A stretch of DNA of 64,000 nt from Achromobacter xylosoxidans (GTDB lineage: Bacteria > Pseudomonadota > Gammaproteobacteria > Burkholderiales > Burkholderiaceae_B), in NCBI RefSeq assembly GCF_002192695.1, contig NZ_MTLG01000011.1:1-64000 (forward strand), written 5' to 3'. Shown here piece after piece: positions 25,565 through 34,070 of this stretch. The notes beneath the pieces were generated by a model. The model ran no database searches and was not told the origin of the DNA. It was given only the letters and a program-made list of their open reading frames with translations. The position numbers and the translations under genes are program-made. Positions within the stretch are counted from its first letter, which is position 1, and every line of letters begins with the position of its first letter.

Positions 25565-25640
25565 GCGGGAGTAGCTCAGTTGGTAGAGCGCAACCTTGCC
25601 AAGGTTGAGGTCGCGAGTTCGAGACTCGTCTCCCGCTCCA
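25565..25640 (+). tRNA. tRNA-Gly (GCC)
   Basis: A 76-base cloverleaf with encoded CCA. The acceptor GCGGGAG pairs with CTCCCGC and the anticodon GCC is at 25598-25600. It is identical to the tRNA-Gly at 44683. Confidence 0.96.
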
Positions 25641-25653
25641 GATTCGAAAAAGA

Positions 25654-25681
25654 CCCAGACTTCGGTTTGGGCTTTTTTTTG
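25654..25681 (+). terminator. Terminator after tRNA-Gly
   Basis: CCCAGAC, a TTCG loop and GTTTGGG, then C and eight T residues. Confidence 0.85.
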
Positions 25682-25723
25682 TGCGCCGGTTTGTGCCGCT
25701 TGGAAAATGAAGGAACACGGGCA

Positions 25724-26338
25724 ATGGATATTGCATTATTCCTGCTGGTGCTTTTCGCGACATGGCAGGTGCTGCGCGTGCGCTACCAGCGCGCCCGCAT
25801 TGCGTTGCTGGGGCGTCATCTGGGCGGTTTGCAGCTTGAGCGCCACATGGAAACACTGACGCAAGGCTACACCCGCGCCATCCGCGAAGACACCGAAAAC
25901 CGCCAGCTACAGGTGCTGGAAACCTTCGCCCAGACCGAACGCGCCGTAGCGGCACAAGTGCAGTCGCTGGCCGATGCCATGCAAAAGGAAAGTCCACAGG
26001 CTACCCGCGTGTCCACGCTCTCGTTCTGCGTGCCATACATCGAGCGCTTTCTTCCTGCGATGACACGGGATTTTCGTGAGCTGCTGCACATCCATGCACT
26101 CGGCTTGCGCCATGTCGTGGACAACGAAGGCCACTGGGACGCAAGAGAGCGCGCGTACCACCTCTCGGCGGAGTTGTATCTGCTGCAGCACAGTTGCCAT
26201 TGGTTCTGCAAATCCCGCGCCGTGGCCGATGCACGGCTGATGCTGCGGCATCAGGTCAATCACCAGAAAGTCCTGGATTCCGTGTCTGCTGTTACCCGCT
26301 CGGCCTATCTGCGCTGGCAGGGGGACGATAAACACTAA
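25724..26338 (+). CDS. Hypothetical protein with N-terminal membrane anchor
   Basis: I do not recognise this 204-residue protein. The first 16 residues (MDIALFLLVLFATWQV) form one membrane helix, followed at once by basic residues. The rest is helical, with coiled-coil tendency around residues 40-85 and many His, Gln and Arg residues. No enzyme motif is visible. Transcription probably starts just upstream, because a tRNA terminator ends 43 bp before the ATG. It lies between tRNA-Gly and a strong terminator, a typical place for inserted genes. Confidence 0.65.
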   Translation: MDIALFLLVLFATWQVLRVRYQRARIALLGRHLGGLQLERHMETLTQGYTRAIREDTENRQLQVLETFAQTERAVAAQVQSLADAMQKESPQATRVSTLSFCVPYIERFLPAMTRDFRELLHIHALGLRHVVDNEGHWDARERAYHLSAELYLLQHSCHWFCKSRAVADARLMLRHQVNHQKVLDSVSAVTRSAYLRWQGDDKH

Positions 26339-26400
26339 GACCAGCGGCGCCTCGTCCGTTCTGGCCCCGCTCAGCGGGCATGCTTGAACAAGTCCTTGAA

Positions 26401-26433
26401 AAAGGGGCGAATCTTTCGATTCGCCCCTTTTCA
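26401..26433. terminator. Strong terminator between convergent genes
   Basis: A perfect 13-bp stem (26401-26413 with 26418-26430), loop TTTC, with T residues on the plus side and A residues before the stem. It could serve both the hypothetical gene and the convergent autotransporter. Confidence 0.8.
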
Positions 26434-26510
26434 TTTGTTCTCGATTCCAGCCCGGCGCTGGCGCAGCAAGCGTCATGACCGCGACGCTTGCTGCGCCTGT
26501 CGGCGCCTGA

Positions 26511-29507
26511 TCAGAAGCGCACGGCCAGCTTGAGCACGCCCGACTGCTGCCGGTTGCCGCCGCCGAACTGCGCATCATAGGCGATGCCAGCCGTCGTGTT
26601 GCGCGTGATGGCCATCTCGGCGCCCAGGCCCAACACGGCCGCATCGCGTGCGATCGGCACGCCCGTCACCGAGAACGTGCTGCCGCCTTCGAAAGCCAGC
26701 TGCTGCTTGGGCTTGACATCACCCATGGCATGGCGCCAGCCCAGCGACGCGGTCAGGCGGCCGGGCGCGCTGTCGGAACCGAACTCCCAGGCGCCTCGCA
26801 GACCCAGCGTGGTGCTGGTCACGTCATCGGAATTGCTGGACCCGCGCAGGGCCGCCGAGCCGCCCGATTCCTCGAAGCCGCGCGTGCGCAACTGGTTCCA
26901 CGCCAGGCCCGCAAAGGGTTCGATGGTGTAGGCATCGCCCAGCGGCAGGTTGTAGCCGAGTTCGGTGAACACCTGCGTCGACGACGCGTGATAGGACGAC
27001 TCGAGCCGCTGGTTCAGGCTGCCCGCCGCCACATCGCGTTTGGCGTCGATGTCATGCCAGGTATAGGCCGCGCCGGCCATGAAGCGGACGTGGCCAGGAC
27101 CGGCCTGGAAATTCCGGCCGCCGAACAGGGTCGCCGTGTAGCTGTCGACATTGGTGCGCGAGGACACATCGTCGATCGAGTTGTGGCTGCCGATGTAGCC
27201 GACCGCGCCGCCCAGGCGCCAGCCGCCGCCCACCGCGCCATCGCCGCCGACGAAAAGGCCGCCCGACGATTGGCTCACGCTGGACGCGTTGCCATCGCCG
27301 CCGAACTTGCTCCAGTTGCCGAACGCTTGCGCCCAGACCGGCGACGCGCCGCTTTGCGGCATGGCGGCGGCCGACGGCGAGCCCAGCTGGGCCGTGGGCC
27401 GTCCGGCCAGCACCGGCGCGTCGAGGTTGCCGCGCAGGTGGGACAGCGGCAGCGTGCGCACGGTATCGCCCTGGCTCAACAGCACGCTGGCGGTGCTTGC
27501 GTACGCTTCGCCCGACAGCATCCTCAGAGCCGAACGCGCTTCGTTCGGGGTCATGGCGAGCACGGCGGTCGCAACCTGGCTGGCGCCGGTGGTCTTGCCC
27601 GCGGCGATGCCACTATCGACCAGGGAAGATCCGCTGCCGGTCGACGGCGATTCATTGCCGGCGGTGGACGAGCCGTTGCCGGTCGAGGACGAACCGTTAT
27701 CCGTCGACGTCGAGCCGTTGCCCGTCGACGTGGAACCGTTGCCGGCCGAGGACGAACCGTTGCCCGTCGACGTGGAACCGTTACCAGCCGAGGACGAACC
27801 GTTGCCCGTCGATGTGGAACCGTTACCGGCCGAGGACGAACCGTTGCCCGTCGACGTGGAACCGTTACCACCCGAGGACGAGCCATTGCCCGTCGCCGGC
27901 GGCTCCTCCTTGTCCAGCGCGCCGCCCACGTTGCTCTCGTTACCCGAGCCGCCGATGCTGCCGATCGGCACGTCGTTGCGCGTCAGGGTCATGTACGCAT
28001 TCTTCGGGTCGTAGCTGAGCGTGGGCGTCAGGAACGCGTATCCGCTCGAGGCGCCGGTGAACTGGCCCTGGATGCCGCCGTCCGCGGTCAGGATGTTGTA
28101 GGTCGTGCGCGGCGCATAGTTGCCGTCGGGACCCACGTGCGCCACGGTGCCGTCGAGGTAGGCGACGCCGGTGACATGGATGCGGTCGCTGAGGCTGCTG
28201 CCCGGATCGGCATGCACGCGGTAGATGGTGTTCTGGCCAAAGGTCAGGTTGCCGTTGACGGTGAGCGTGCCCATGGGCGTGCCGTCATTGCCGGGAGAGA
28301 TGACCGCGGTGGGATAGAGGTTGGTGGTGCCCACCTGGCCCACGCCCGCCAGCACGACTTCGCGGCCGATGTCCATCGGGCCGTTCAGCTTGCCGTCGAT
28401 CTCCAGGGCGCCGTCGGCAATCAGGATGGGACCCGTGAGGCCGCTGCTGTCGGCGGTCAGGATCACCGATCCCGGGCCGGTCTTGACGAAACCCTGCGTG
28501 CCTTGCAGCGGGTTGTCGATGGTGTCGACGAATTGGCCCGAAGCATAGGTGCCGTCGCCGACCACGATCGCGGGCGGGTTGCCGCCGCTGCCGACCAGGG
28601 TGATGGGAGCGCCTTGCAGGCGATAACGGTCGGTGGCGAACTGGATGCCGGACACGCGCACCGGACCGGCGCCGCCGTCCACGTTCACCGTGCCCGCCGC
28701 GCCCGTGAAAATGGCGTAGCCGCCATCAGGCAGAGCGCCCGTGGCATTGCTCGGGCTGTTCCAGTTCGCGCTGGCCGCGCTCCAGGTGCCGTTGCCGCCG
28801 CCCGAACGGGTCGCGGATGCCGCGCCGTTGCCGTTCCACAGGTTGGTGGTGCTCGGCCCCAGGATGAGATTGATCTGCTTGTCGCCGGTCAGGTTCTGGA
28901 TGGTCGCGGCGGGCGCGGAATCGCCCGAGACCGAACCCAGCGTCAGGCCGTTGCCGCTCAGGTTGCCGCCGTAGGACAGGATCCGGTAGTAGCCGGCATT
29001 GACGCCCAGGGTGTTGACCGTAACGTTCAGCGTGGTGTTGTTGATGGCGGCGTTGCCGCGCACGGTGATGTTGTCGCCGGTGCCCGGCTGCGTAATGGGC
29101 AGCCCCGCATAACCCGTCTCGAAATTGAATACGGCGTTGTTCATCGACAGATTGCCGTTGACAACCAGATTGCCGTTGGAGACCCCCGTCGGCGTGCCGA
29201 CTTCATACCCGGGCGCCACGCGCGCGCCCGACACGTTGAGATCGCCATTGATCGCGCCAAACCCCGCGACCGTGCCGTTCGAGTTCGCATTGACATTGCC
29301 GCCCAGCGTGACGCCCGAGCCGCCGCCGTTGCCGCCGATCACCAGCGTGCCGCCGTTGACATCCACCCCGCCCGGGAAATTGGCCGAGCCGTCGAGCACC
29401 TGCGTGTTGCCCGACGTAACCGTCAGGTCCGCAGCCATGACGCCACCGCAGTAGGACGCGCTCAGCGCGAGCGTCGCCGTCAGCCATTTCTTCGTGTCGT
29501 GTATCAA
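26511..29507 (-). CDS. Autotransporter with Ser/Gly/Asn-rich repeat region
   Basis: The 998-residue precursor has a signal peptide (ending near MAADL, residue 26). A beta-helix-like passenger of Gly/Asn-rich repeats follows (about 27-520), including one autotransporter-associated strand repeat (VKTGPGSVILTADSSGLTGPILIADGALEI). A low-complexity Ser-Thr-Gly-Asn region (about 540-630) comes next, then a 12-strand beta-barrel (about 720-998) ending in the expected aromatic residue (LAVRF). It would present the passenger on the cell surface, probably for adhesion. The gene is alone on its strand. Five dyad sites lie 165-310 bp upstream. Confidence 0.92.
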   Translation of the reverse strand: MIHDTKKWLTATLALSASYCGGVMAADLTVTSGNTQVLDGSANFPGGVDVNGGTLVIGGNGGGSGVTLGGNVNANSNGTVAGFGAINGDLNVSGARVAPGYEVGTPTGVSNGNLVVNGNLSMNNAVFNFETGYAGLPITQPGTGDNITVRGNAAINNTTLNVTVNTLGVNAGYYRILSYGGNLSGNGLTLGSVSGDSAPAATIQNLTGDKQINLILGPSTTNLWNGNGAASATRSGGGNGTWSAASANWNSPSNATGALPDGGYAIFTGAAGTVNVDGGAGPVRVSGIQFATDRYRLQGAPITLVGSGGNPPAIVVGDGTYASGQFVDTIDNPLQGTQGFVKTGPGSVILTADSSGLTGPILIADGALEIDGKLNGPMDIGREVVLAGVGQVGTTNLYPTAVISPGNDGTPMGTLTVNGNLTFGQNTIYRVHADPGSSLSDRIHVTGVAYLDGTVAHVGPDGNYAPRTTYNILTADGGIQGQFTGASSGYAFLTPTLSYDPKNAYMTLTRNDVPIGSIGGSGNESNVGGALDKEEPPATGNGSSSGGNGSTSTGNGSSSAGNGSTSTGNGSSSAGNGSTSTGNGSSSAGNGSTSTGNGSTSTDNGSSSTGNGSSTAGNESPSTGSGSSLVDSGIAAGKTTGASQVATAVLAMTPNEARSALRMLSGEAYASTASVLLSQGDTVRTLPLSHLRGNLDAPVLAGRPTAQLGSPSAAAMPQSGASPVWAQAFGNWSKFGGDGNASSVSQSSGGLFVGGDGAVGGGWRLGGAVGYIGSHNSIDDVSSRTNVDSYTATLFGGRNFQAGPGHVRFMAGAAYTWHDIDAKRDVAAGSLNQRLESSYHASSTQVFTELGYNLPLGDAYTIEPFAGLAWNQLRTRGFEESGGSAALRGSSNSDDVTSTTLGLRGAWEFGSDSAPGRLTASLGWRHAMGDVKPKQQLAFEGGSTFSVTGVPIARDAAVLGLGAEMAITRNTTAGIAYDAQFGGGNRQQSGVLKLAVRF
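27628..27892 (-). repeat. In-frame tandem repeats in the autotransporter
   Basis: The DNA encodes 7-residue units of the type GNGSSSA / GNGSTST, arranged as 42-bp (14-residue) higher-order repeats, several of them nearly identical. Because 21 and 42 are multiples of three, loss or gain of units would change the passenger length without a frameshift. Confidence 0.85.
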
Positions 29508-29671
29508 CGTAAATCCTCCATATGTCGATTAATAAATTTGATATCCAAGGCATTACCGGATCGCTATAAAAGTATTATTAAGTAACCGGGTAACCCTAAT
29601 GGCCGAAACAAGTTTTCTCGAAAAAAGGAGGCAATTTATACCCCTTTTCTTTCAATATCGAAAATTAATGA

Positions 29672-29817
29672 ATAGATACCATCTTTATTATTTAAATCAG
29701 TGACTTGGATACCATCCAAACAACCAAAATCGCATTAATGGATACCATCCAAAGCTAAAACTAATTACAAAGGACAATATCTAAATTATTTATTTTCCAA
29801 TAATGGATACCATCCAA
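29672..29817. promoter_or_regulatory. Array of five dyad sites, 33-bp period
   Basis: The best copies read TTGGAT-ACC-ATCCAA (29705-29719) and ATGGAT-ACC-ATCCAA (29738-29752 and 29803-29817). Weaker copies lie at 29672-29686 (10 of 15 positions) and 29770-29784 (9 of 15). Successive starts are 33, 33, 32 and 33 bp apart. The array is in the AT-rich 425-bp gap between the autotransporter and the divergent hybrid kinase gene. Confidence 0.7.
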
Positions 29818-29933
29818 TGCCATGCGGCACGGGTTTTACAGCCCGATTTTCGATGCGATCGAGAAACAATTTGACATGGCACGGATGAAGACGCGGCGCA
29901 GCTGACCGCCTTGCTTCCAGAATTTTCTTATCC

Positions 29934-32798
29934 GTGCAGACCGGCCCGGCCCATACCATTCCTTGCATGATGGCCGCCCCCAGCCTCCCCGACGGATACA
30001 TGCCGGCAACCGCCAGGTTGCCGATGATCCTGCTGCACCTGCTCGCGCTGGCGTTGCTGGCATGCATACTGGTCGGGACGATGCTGTCCATGTATTGGTC
30101 GTTCAGCGACGAGGTCTCCAGCTACCGCCGCCGCATGAACGCCGCCGCCGACCGGGCGCAGATATTCTTCGACCAGCGCGAAGCGCTGCTCCGTTCCGTC
30201 GCCGGTTCCTCGGTGCGCAACACCGACCGCATGCCTGCCCGGCACACACCCAGGACATTCGGCCAGACAGGGCAAATCAGCGTGATCCCGCTGACAGACG
30301 ACGCGGATGCCTACGAATGGGCCTTGATCCTCACCCGCCGCAACCGGGCGGACCTGGCCACGGCCAATGCGCGCATCGTCTACACCACGCTGGCCGAACC
30401 TGGCGCCACGCGTCTGGCGTTGGACGACACGCGGCATGGCGGCCACGCCATCTCCCCGGAAACTGAAAAGTGGCTCTACGAAACCCTGGCCGCGCACCAC
30501 GCCACGCCGGATCCGGACGACGGCCGCGCGCCTGTCGTCTGGATCCGCCCCCTGCTGGACTCCACCGATCATCTATTTCTCTATACGCCTCTGGACACCA
30601 CGGGACGCGAGCAGACCTGGGTGGGGCTCGAGGTCGACGACATCGCCTCTGTCATCGCGGCGGAACACCCTACCGACGGCGCAAGCTATGCGCTTTACGA
30701 CAGCGACAGCCGGGTGGCCTTGCACGGCGGACCATCGCCATCCGCGACGGACTCGATATCGGCAAGGCTGAGCCGCGACTCCTTCGGCTTCCAGGGCAGA
30801 AGCTGGCTTCCCCACAGCCTCGCACTGAGCAAGGCCGTAGGCGAAGCCGGCTGGCGGCTGGTCTACTACGTGCCGACGCAGGATGTGTTGCGCCACGGCG
30901 CGTCCGCCTTCTGGGCCGTGGGCGCCGTCGCCGCCTGCCTGAGCACGGTGGTCCTGCTGGGCGTGCGCCACATCCGGGAAAAGCTGGTCTCTCCCGCCAT
31001 CCGGTATCAGACGGCCCTCATCGATAGCCTGGCCTTGAACCGGAAGATCATCGAAGTCGCGCCGATCGGGCTCAGCCTGGTGCGTCCCGCCGACGGCACC
31101 CAAGTCATCTCGAACGAGGCGGCCCGGCATCTGCTGGACGCGCACGACAGCTGGCGCGAAGACACTCGGGCCGCGGTCAATCAGGCTGGCCAGCATGAGT
31201 ATCAACTGGGCGACGGCCGCACCGTGTGCCTGACATACGCCGCCACCAGCTACCAATCCGAGAACGTGGTGATATGCGCCATCAGCGACATTTCCGCCCA
31301 GAAGGAAGTCGAGCGCACCTTGCGCAACGCCAAGCAGGCCGCCGACCAGGCGAACGACGCCAAGACCTTGTTTTTCGCCACGATCAGCCACGAGATCCGC
31401 ACCCCCCTGTACGGCATACTCGGCACGCTGGAACTGCTCGCGCTCACGCCCATGACGAGCCAGCAGCAGCAATACCTGCACACCATGCAGCAATCGTCCT
31501 CGACCTTGCTGCGCACCATCAACGACACACTGGACCTGTCCCGCATGGAGGCCGGCCGCGAGGACCTGATCCTGTCGGCGTTCTCCCCCGCGGAGATGGT
31601 CGAAGGGGTGGTGGCCAACTACGCCGCACGCGCCCAAGGCAAGGGGCTGCAGATCTATTCCATTTCCGGCGTCGGCATGCCGGCGATGGTGACGGGAGAC
31701 CTGACCCGGTTACAGCAGATCCTCAACAACCTGGTGAGCAACTCGGTCAAGTTCACCGAGGCCGGCCGGGTCGTGCTGCGCGCCACCGCGAGCGCCGTCG
31801 AGGCGGATAAGGTCACGATGCGATTCCAGGTCACGGATACCGGCGTGGGCATACGCGCGGAATCGCAAGCCCAGTTGTTTGAACCCTACTTCCGGGCGCA
31901 TCCCGGCCTGGAGCAGGACGTGACCGGCACCGGTCTGGGCCTGGCCATCAGCCGGCGCCTGGTCGACTTGATGGGCGGCAGCCTGTCCGTGGTCAGCGAG
32001 GTCGGCCTGGGCACCAGCATCACCTTCACCCTCACGCTGGACGTGACCGAGATGGAGCCGGCATCTCCCATACTGCTGCGGCGCAGCGCCGTCTACGTCA
32101 GCGGCGCCGTTCCGGAAGTCGTGGCGAACGCATGCGCGTGGCTGAATAAATGGGGGGCAATCGCCATACCGTATCGAGCGCAGGCCCCCATGCAGGATGC
32201 CGGCAACGCGGTCCTGCTGCAGACCTGGCCTCCTGGGCAACCCGAACCATTCTGGACCAGAAGCAAGGTACGCGTGCTCGCGCCGGGCGCGGATCAAGCG
32301 TCGATCGCATCCCGCGGCAGCCGCCTCGGCATCACGAGCCTGGGCAATCCATTCAGCATCGGCATCGCGGTGGGAATGGCCCAACAGGGCCACGAACCGC
32401 CTTTGCTCCCCCCTCCCAGCGCGCAACGCGTGTCGCTGGGACAACGCATCCTGGTCGTCGAGGACAACGCGATCAACCAGGTCATCCTGCAGGAGCAGCT
32501 CGAGCACCTGGGATGCTCGGCCACCATCGTCTTCAATGGCCGCGAGGCCTTGCAGCGATGGGACCCCGACAAATACGACGCCGTCATCACGGACATCAAC
32601 ATGCCCATCCTGGACGGCTACGACCTGACACGGGCCCTGCGCGAACTCGGCTACCGGGGAACCATACTGGGCGTAACCGCCAGCGCGGCGCCCGAAACCA
32701 TCACCAAAGGGCTGGAAGCCGGCATGAACCAGGTGCTGCTGAAGCCCCTGCCCATACTGGCCCTGACCGCAACCCTGCACGCATACATAGAAGGCTGA
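29934..32798 (+). CDS. Hybrid sensor histidine kinase (RocS/BvgS-like, without Hpt)
   Basis: The 954-residue protein (GTG start; ATGs at 29967, 29970 or 30000 are also possible) has one membrane helix at about 31-55, a periplasmic domain to about 320 and a second helix (about 322-342). A PAS-like domain, HisKA with an intact H-box (FFATISHEIRTPLYGILG, H486), an HATPase domain (NNLVSNSVKFTE, GVGI, GTGLGLAI) and a receiver with EDN and D887 follow, ending at KPLPI. It stops after the receiver, so the Hpt step must be supplied by another protein. The next genes encode a REC-EAL protein and an Hpt-bearing pseudokinase. The set resembles the Roc systems that control Cup fimbriae in Pseudomonas. 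Confidence 0.9.
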   Translation: MQTGPAHTIPCMMAAPSLPDGYMPATARLPMILLHLLALALLACILVGTMLSMYWSFSDEVSSYRRRMNAAADRAQIFFDQREALLRSVAGSSVRNTDRMPARHTPRTFGQTGQISVIPLTDDADAYEWALILTRRNRADLATANARIVYTTLAEPGATRLALDDTRHGGHAISPETEKWLYETLAAHHATPDPDDGRAPVVWIRPLLDSTDHLFLYTPLDTTGREQTWVGLEVDDIASVIAAEHPTDGASYALYDSDSRVALHGGPSPSATDSISARLSRDSFGFQGRSWLPHSLALSKAVGEAGWRLVYYVPTQDVLRHGASAFWAVGAVAACLSTVVLLGVRHIREKLVSPAIRYQTALIDSLALNRKIIEVAPIGLSLVRPADGTQVISNEAARHLLDAHDSWREDTRAAVNQAGQHEYQLGDGRTVCLTYAATSYQSENVVICAISDISAQKEVERTLRNAKQAADQANDAKTLFFATISHEIRTPLYGILGTLELLALTPMTSQQQQYLHTMQQSSSTLLRTINDTLDLSRMEAGREDLILSAFSPAEMVEGVVANYAARAQGKGLQIYSISGVGMPAMVTGDLTRLQQILNNLVSNSVKFTEAGRVVLRATASAVEADKVTMRFQVTDTGVGIRAESQAQLFEPYFRAHPGLEQDVTGTGLGLAISRRLVDLMGGSLSVVSEVGLGTSITFTLTLDVTEMEPASPILLRRSAVYVSGAVPEVVANACAWLNKWGAIAIPYRAQAPMQDAGNAVLLQTWPPGQPEPFWTRSKVRVLAPGADQASIASRGSRLGITSLGNPFSIGIAVGMAQQGHEPPLLPPPSAQRVSLGQRILVVEDNAINQVILQEQLEHLGCSATIVFNGREALQRWDPDKYDAVITDINMPILDGYDLTRALRELGYRGTILGVTASAAPETITKGLEAGMNQVLLKPLPILALTATLHAYIEG

Positions 32799-32803
32799 GA
32801 AAA

Positions 32804-34036
32804 ATGCTGTCCAAACTTAAAGTACTGGTGCTGGACGACCACGCCTACCAGTGCATCCTGCTGAAGGACATGCTCGAAGAAGCGGGCTTCAGGCATGTCG
32901 ATACGACGCTGGACGCGCACGAGGCCTTGGAGCGGATACGGAAGGAAGGCCATCAACTGGTGCTGATGGACGTGGACATGCCCGGCATGGACGGCGCGCA
33001 ATTCATCCATGAGCTCGCCTGTCGCGATCTCAACCCGATACTGGCGATCATCACGGGATGTTCGCGCCGCATGGGCAACAGCATCGGTCTCATGGCTAAA
33101 GAGCGCGGATTCGCCGTGCTGGGAACCTTCATCAAACCCGTTTCCACGGAACAGATCGGCAGTCTGGCGGTGAGCCTGCAGAGAAAGCCGCCTGCCCCGC
33201 CAAGCGAGCACCCCGGTTCCTGCGTCGACGACGTCCGTCCGCTGCTGGACCGGCGCATGGTTGAAACCGCCCTGCGCGATGGCAGCATCCAGGCCTGGTT
33301 CCAGCCGAAGAAATCGCTCGCCTCCGGCAACATCGTGGGCGCCGAGGCTCTGGTCCGCTGGCAGCACAAGGAGCTTGGCCTGATGCTGCCGTCCTGGTTC
33401 CTCAAGTCGTTGCGGGCCTACAACCTGGACCACGAGCTACTGCTGCGCATGCTGGACGACGGGCTGAAGGCGTATTCCATCTGGCGCGGCCAGGGACACC
33501 GCATTCCCATCTCGGTCAATCTTTCCGCCAGCCTGCTGGATCTTCCGCAACTTCCGGACGAACTCCATGCCATGGTCGCCAAGCTAGACATTCCCGCCTC
33601 GGACGTAACTTTCGAGCTGCTTGAAGACGCGATGCCGACGCTCGCGGGCCAGTTCCACATGGGGGCAAGCCGCCTGCGCCTGAAGGGATTTGGCCTGTCG
33701 CAAGACGACTTCGGCAAAGGCTACAGCTCGATGTACAGCCTTATCTCCACGCCCTTCACCGAGGTGAAGATCGACCGGGCATTCGTCAACGGCGCCGCGG
33801 CCAACGAGGTGCTGGCGGCCGCCCTGGTGGCCTCGATCCAGCTGGGGCGGCAACTGGGCCTGCAAGTGACGGCAGAAGGCGTGGAAACGCTGGAAGACCT
33901 GCAATTGCTTAGGCGGATCGGATGCGATGTCGCTCAGGGATTTCTGATTTCCGCGGCCGTCAATGTCGCGACCTTCTGCGAGCTGCTGGCCTACGAGCCC
34001 AACTCATACTTCACCCCTTTGTCCCCGCCCCACTAG
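32804..34036 (+). CDS. Response regulator with EAL phosphodiesterase domain (RocR-like)
   Basis: The 410-residue protein starts 5 bp after the kinase stop. Residues 1-125 are a receiver (VLVLDDHAYQ, phospho-acceptor D56 in LMDVDMPGMDG, lysine in FIKPVS). Residues about 150-400 are an EAL domain with the cyclic-di-GMP phosphodiesterase residues present: GAEALVRW (E181), SVNLSASL, FELLEDA, DDFGKGYSSM, EVKIDRAFV and AEGVETLEDLQLL. It has the architecture of RocR of P. aeruginosa, which hydrolyses c-di-GMP and competes for phosphate from RocS. It probably lowers c-di-GMP when the kinase is active. Confidence 0.9.
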   Translation: MLSKLKVLVLDDHAYQCILLKDMLEEAGFRHVDTTLDAHEALERIRKEGHQLVLMDVDMPGMDGAQFIHELACRDLNPILAIITGCSRRMGNSIGLMAKERGFAVLGTFIKPVSTEQIGSLAVSLQRKPPAPPSEHPGSCVDDVRPLLDRRMVETALRDGSIQAWFQPKKSLASGNIVGAEALVRWQHKELGLMLPSWFLKSLRAYNLDHELLLRMLDDGLKAYSIWRGQGHRIPISVNLSASLLDLPQLPDELHAMVAKLDIPASDVTFELLEDAMPTLAGQFHMGASRLRLKGFGLSQDDFGKGYSSMYSLISTPFTEVKIDRAFVNGAAANEVLAAALVASIQLGRQLGLQVTAEGVETLEDLQLLRRIGCDVAQGFLISAAVNVATFCELLAYEPNSYFTPLSPPH

Positions 34037-34070
34037 GGCCCGGTCCGCCGACATATTTCTGACCCTGGAT

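Noticed and set aside
26730..29585. A 951-codon open frame on the plus strand
   Set aside because: It is antisense to the autotransporter and its protein is a low-complexity Arg/Gly/Ala sequence with no start signal. The autotransporter frame has a signal peptide and complete domains.
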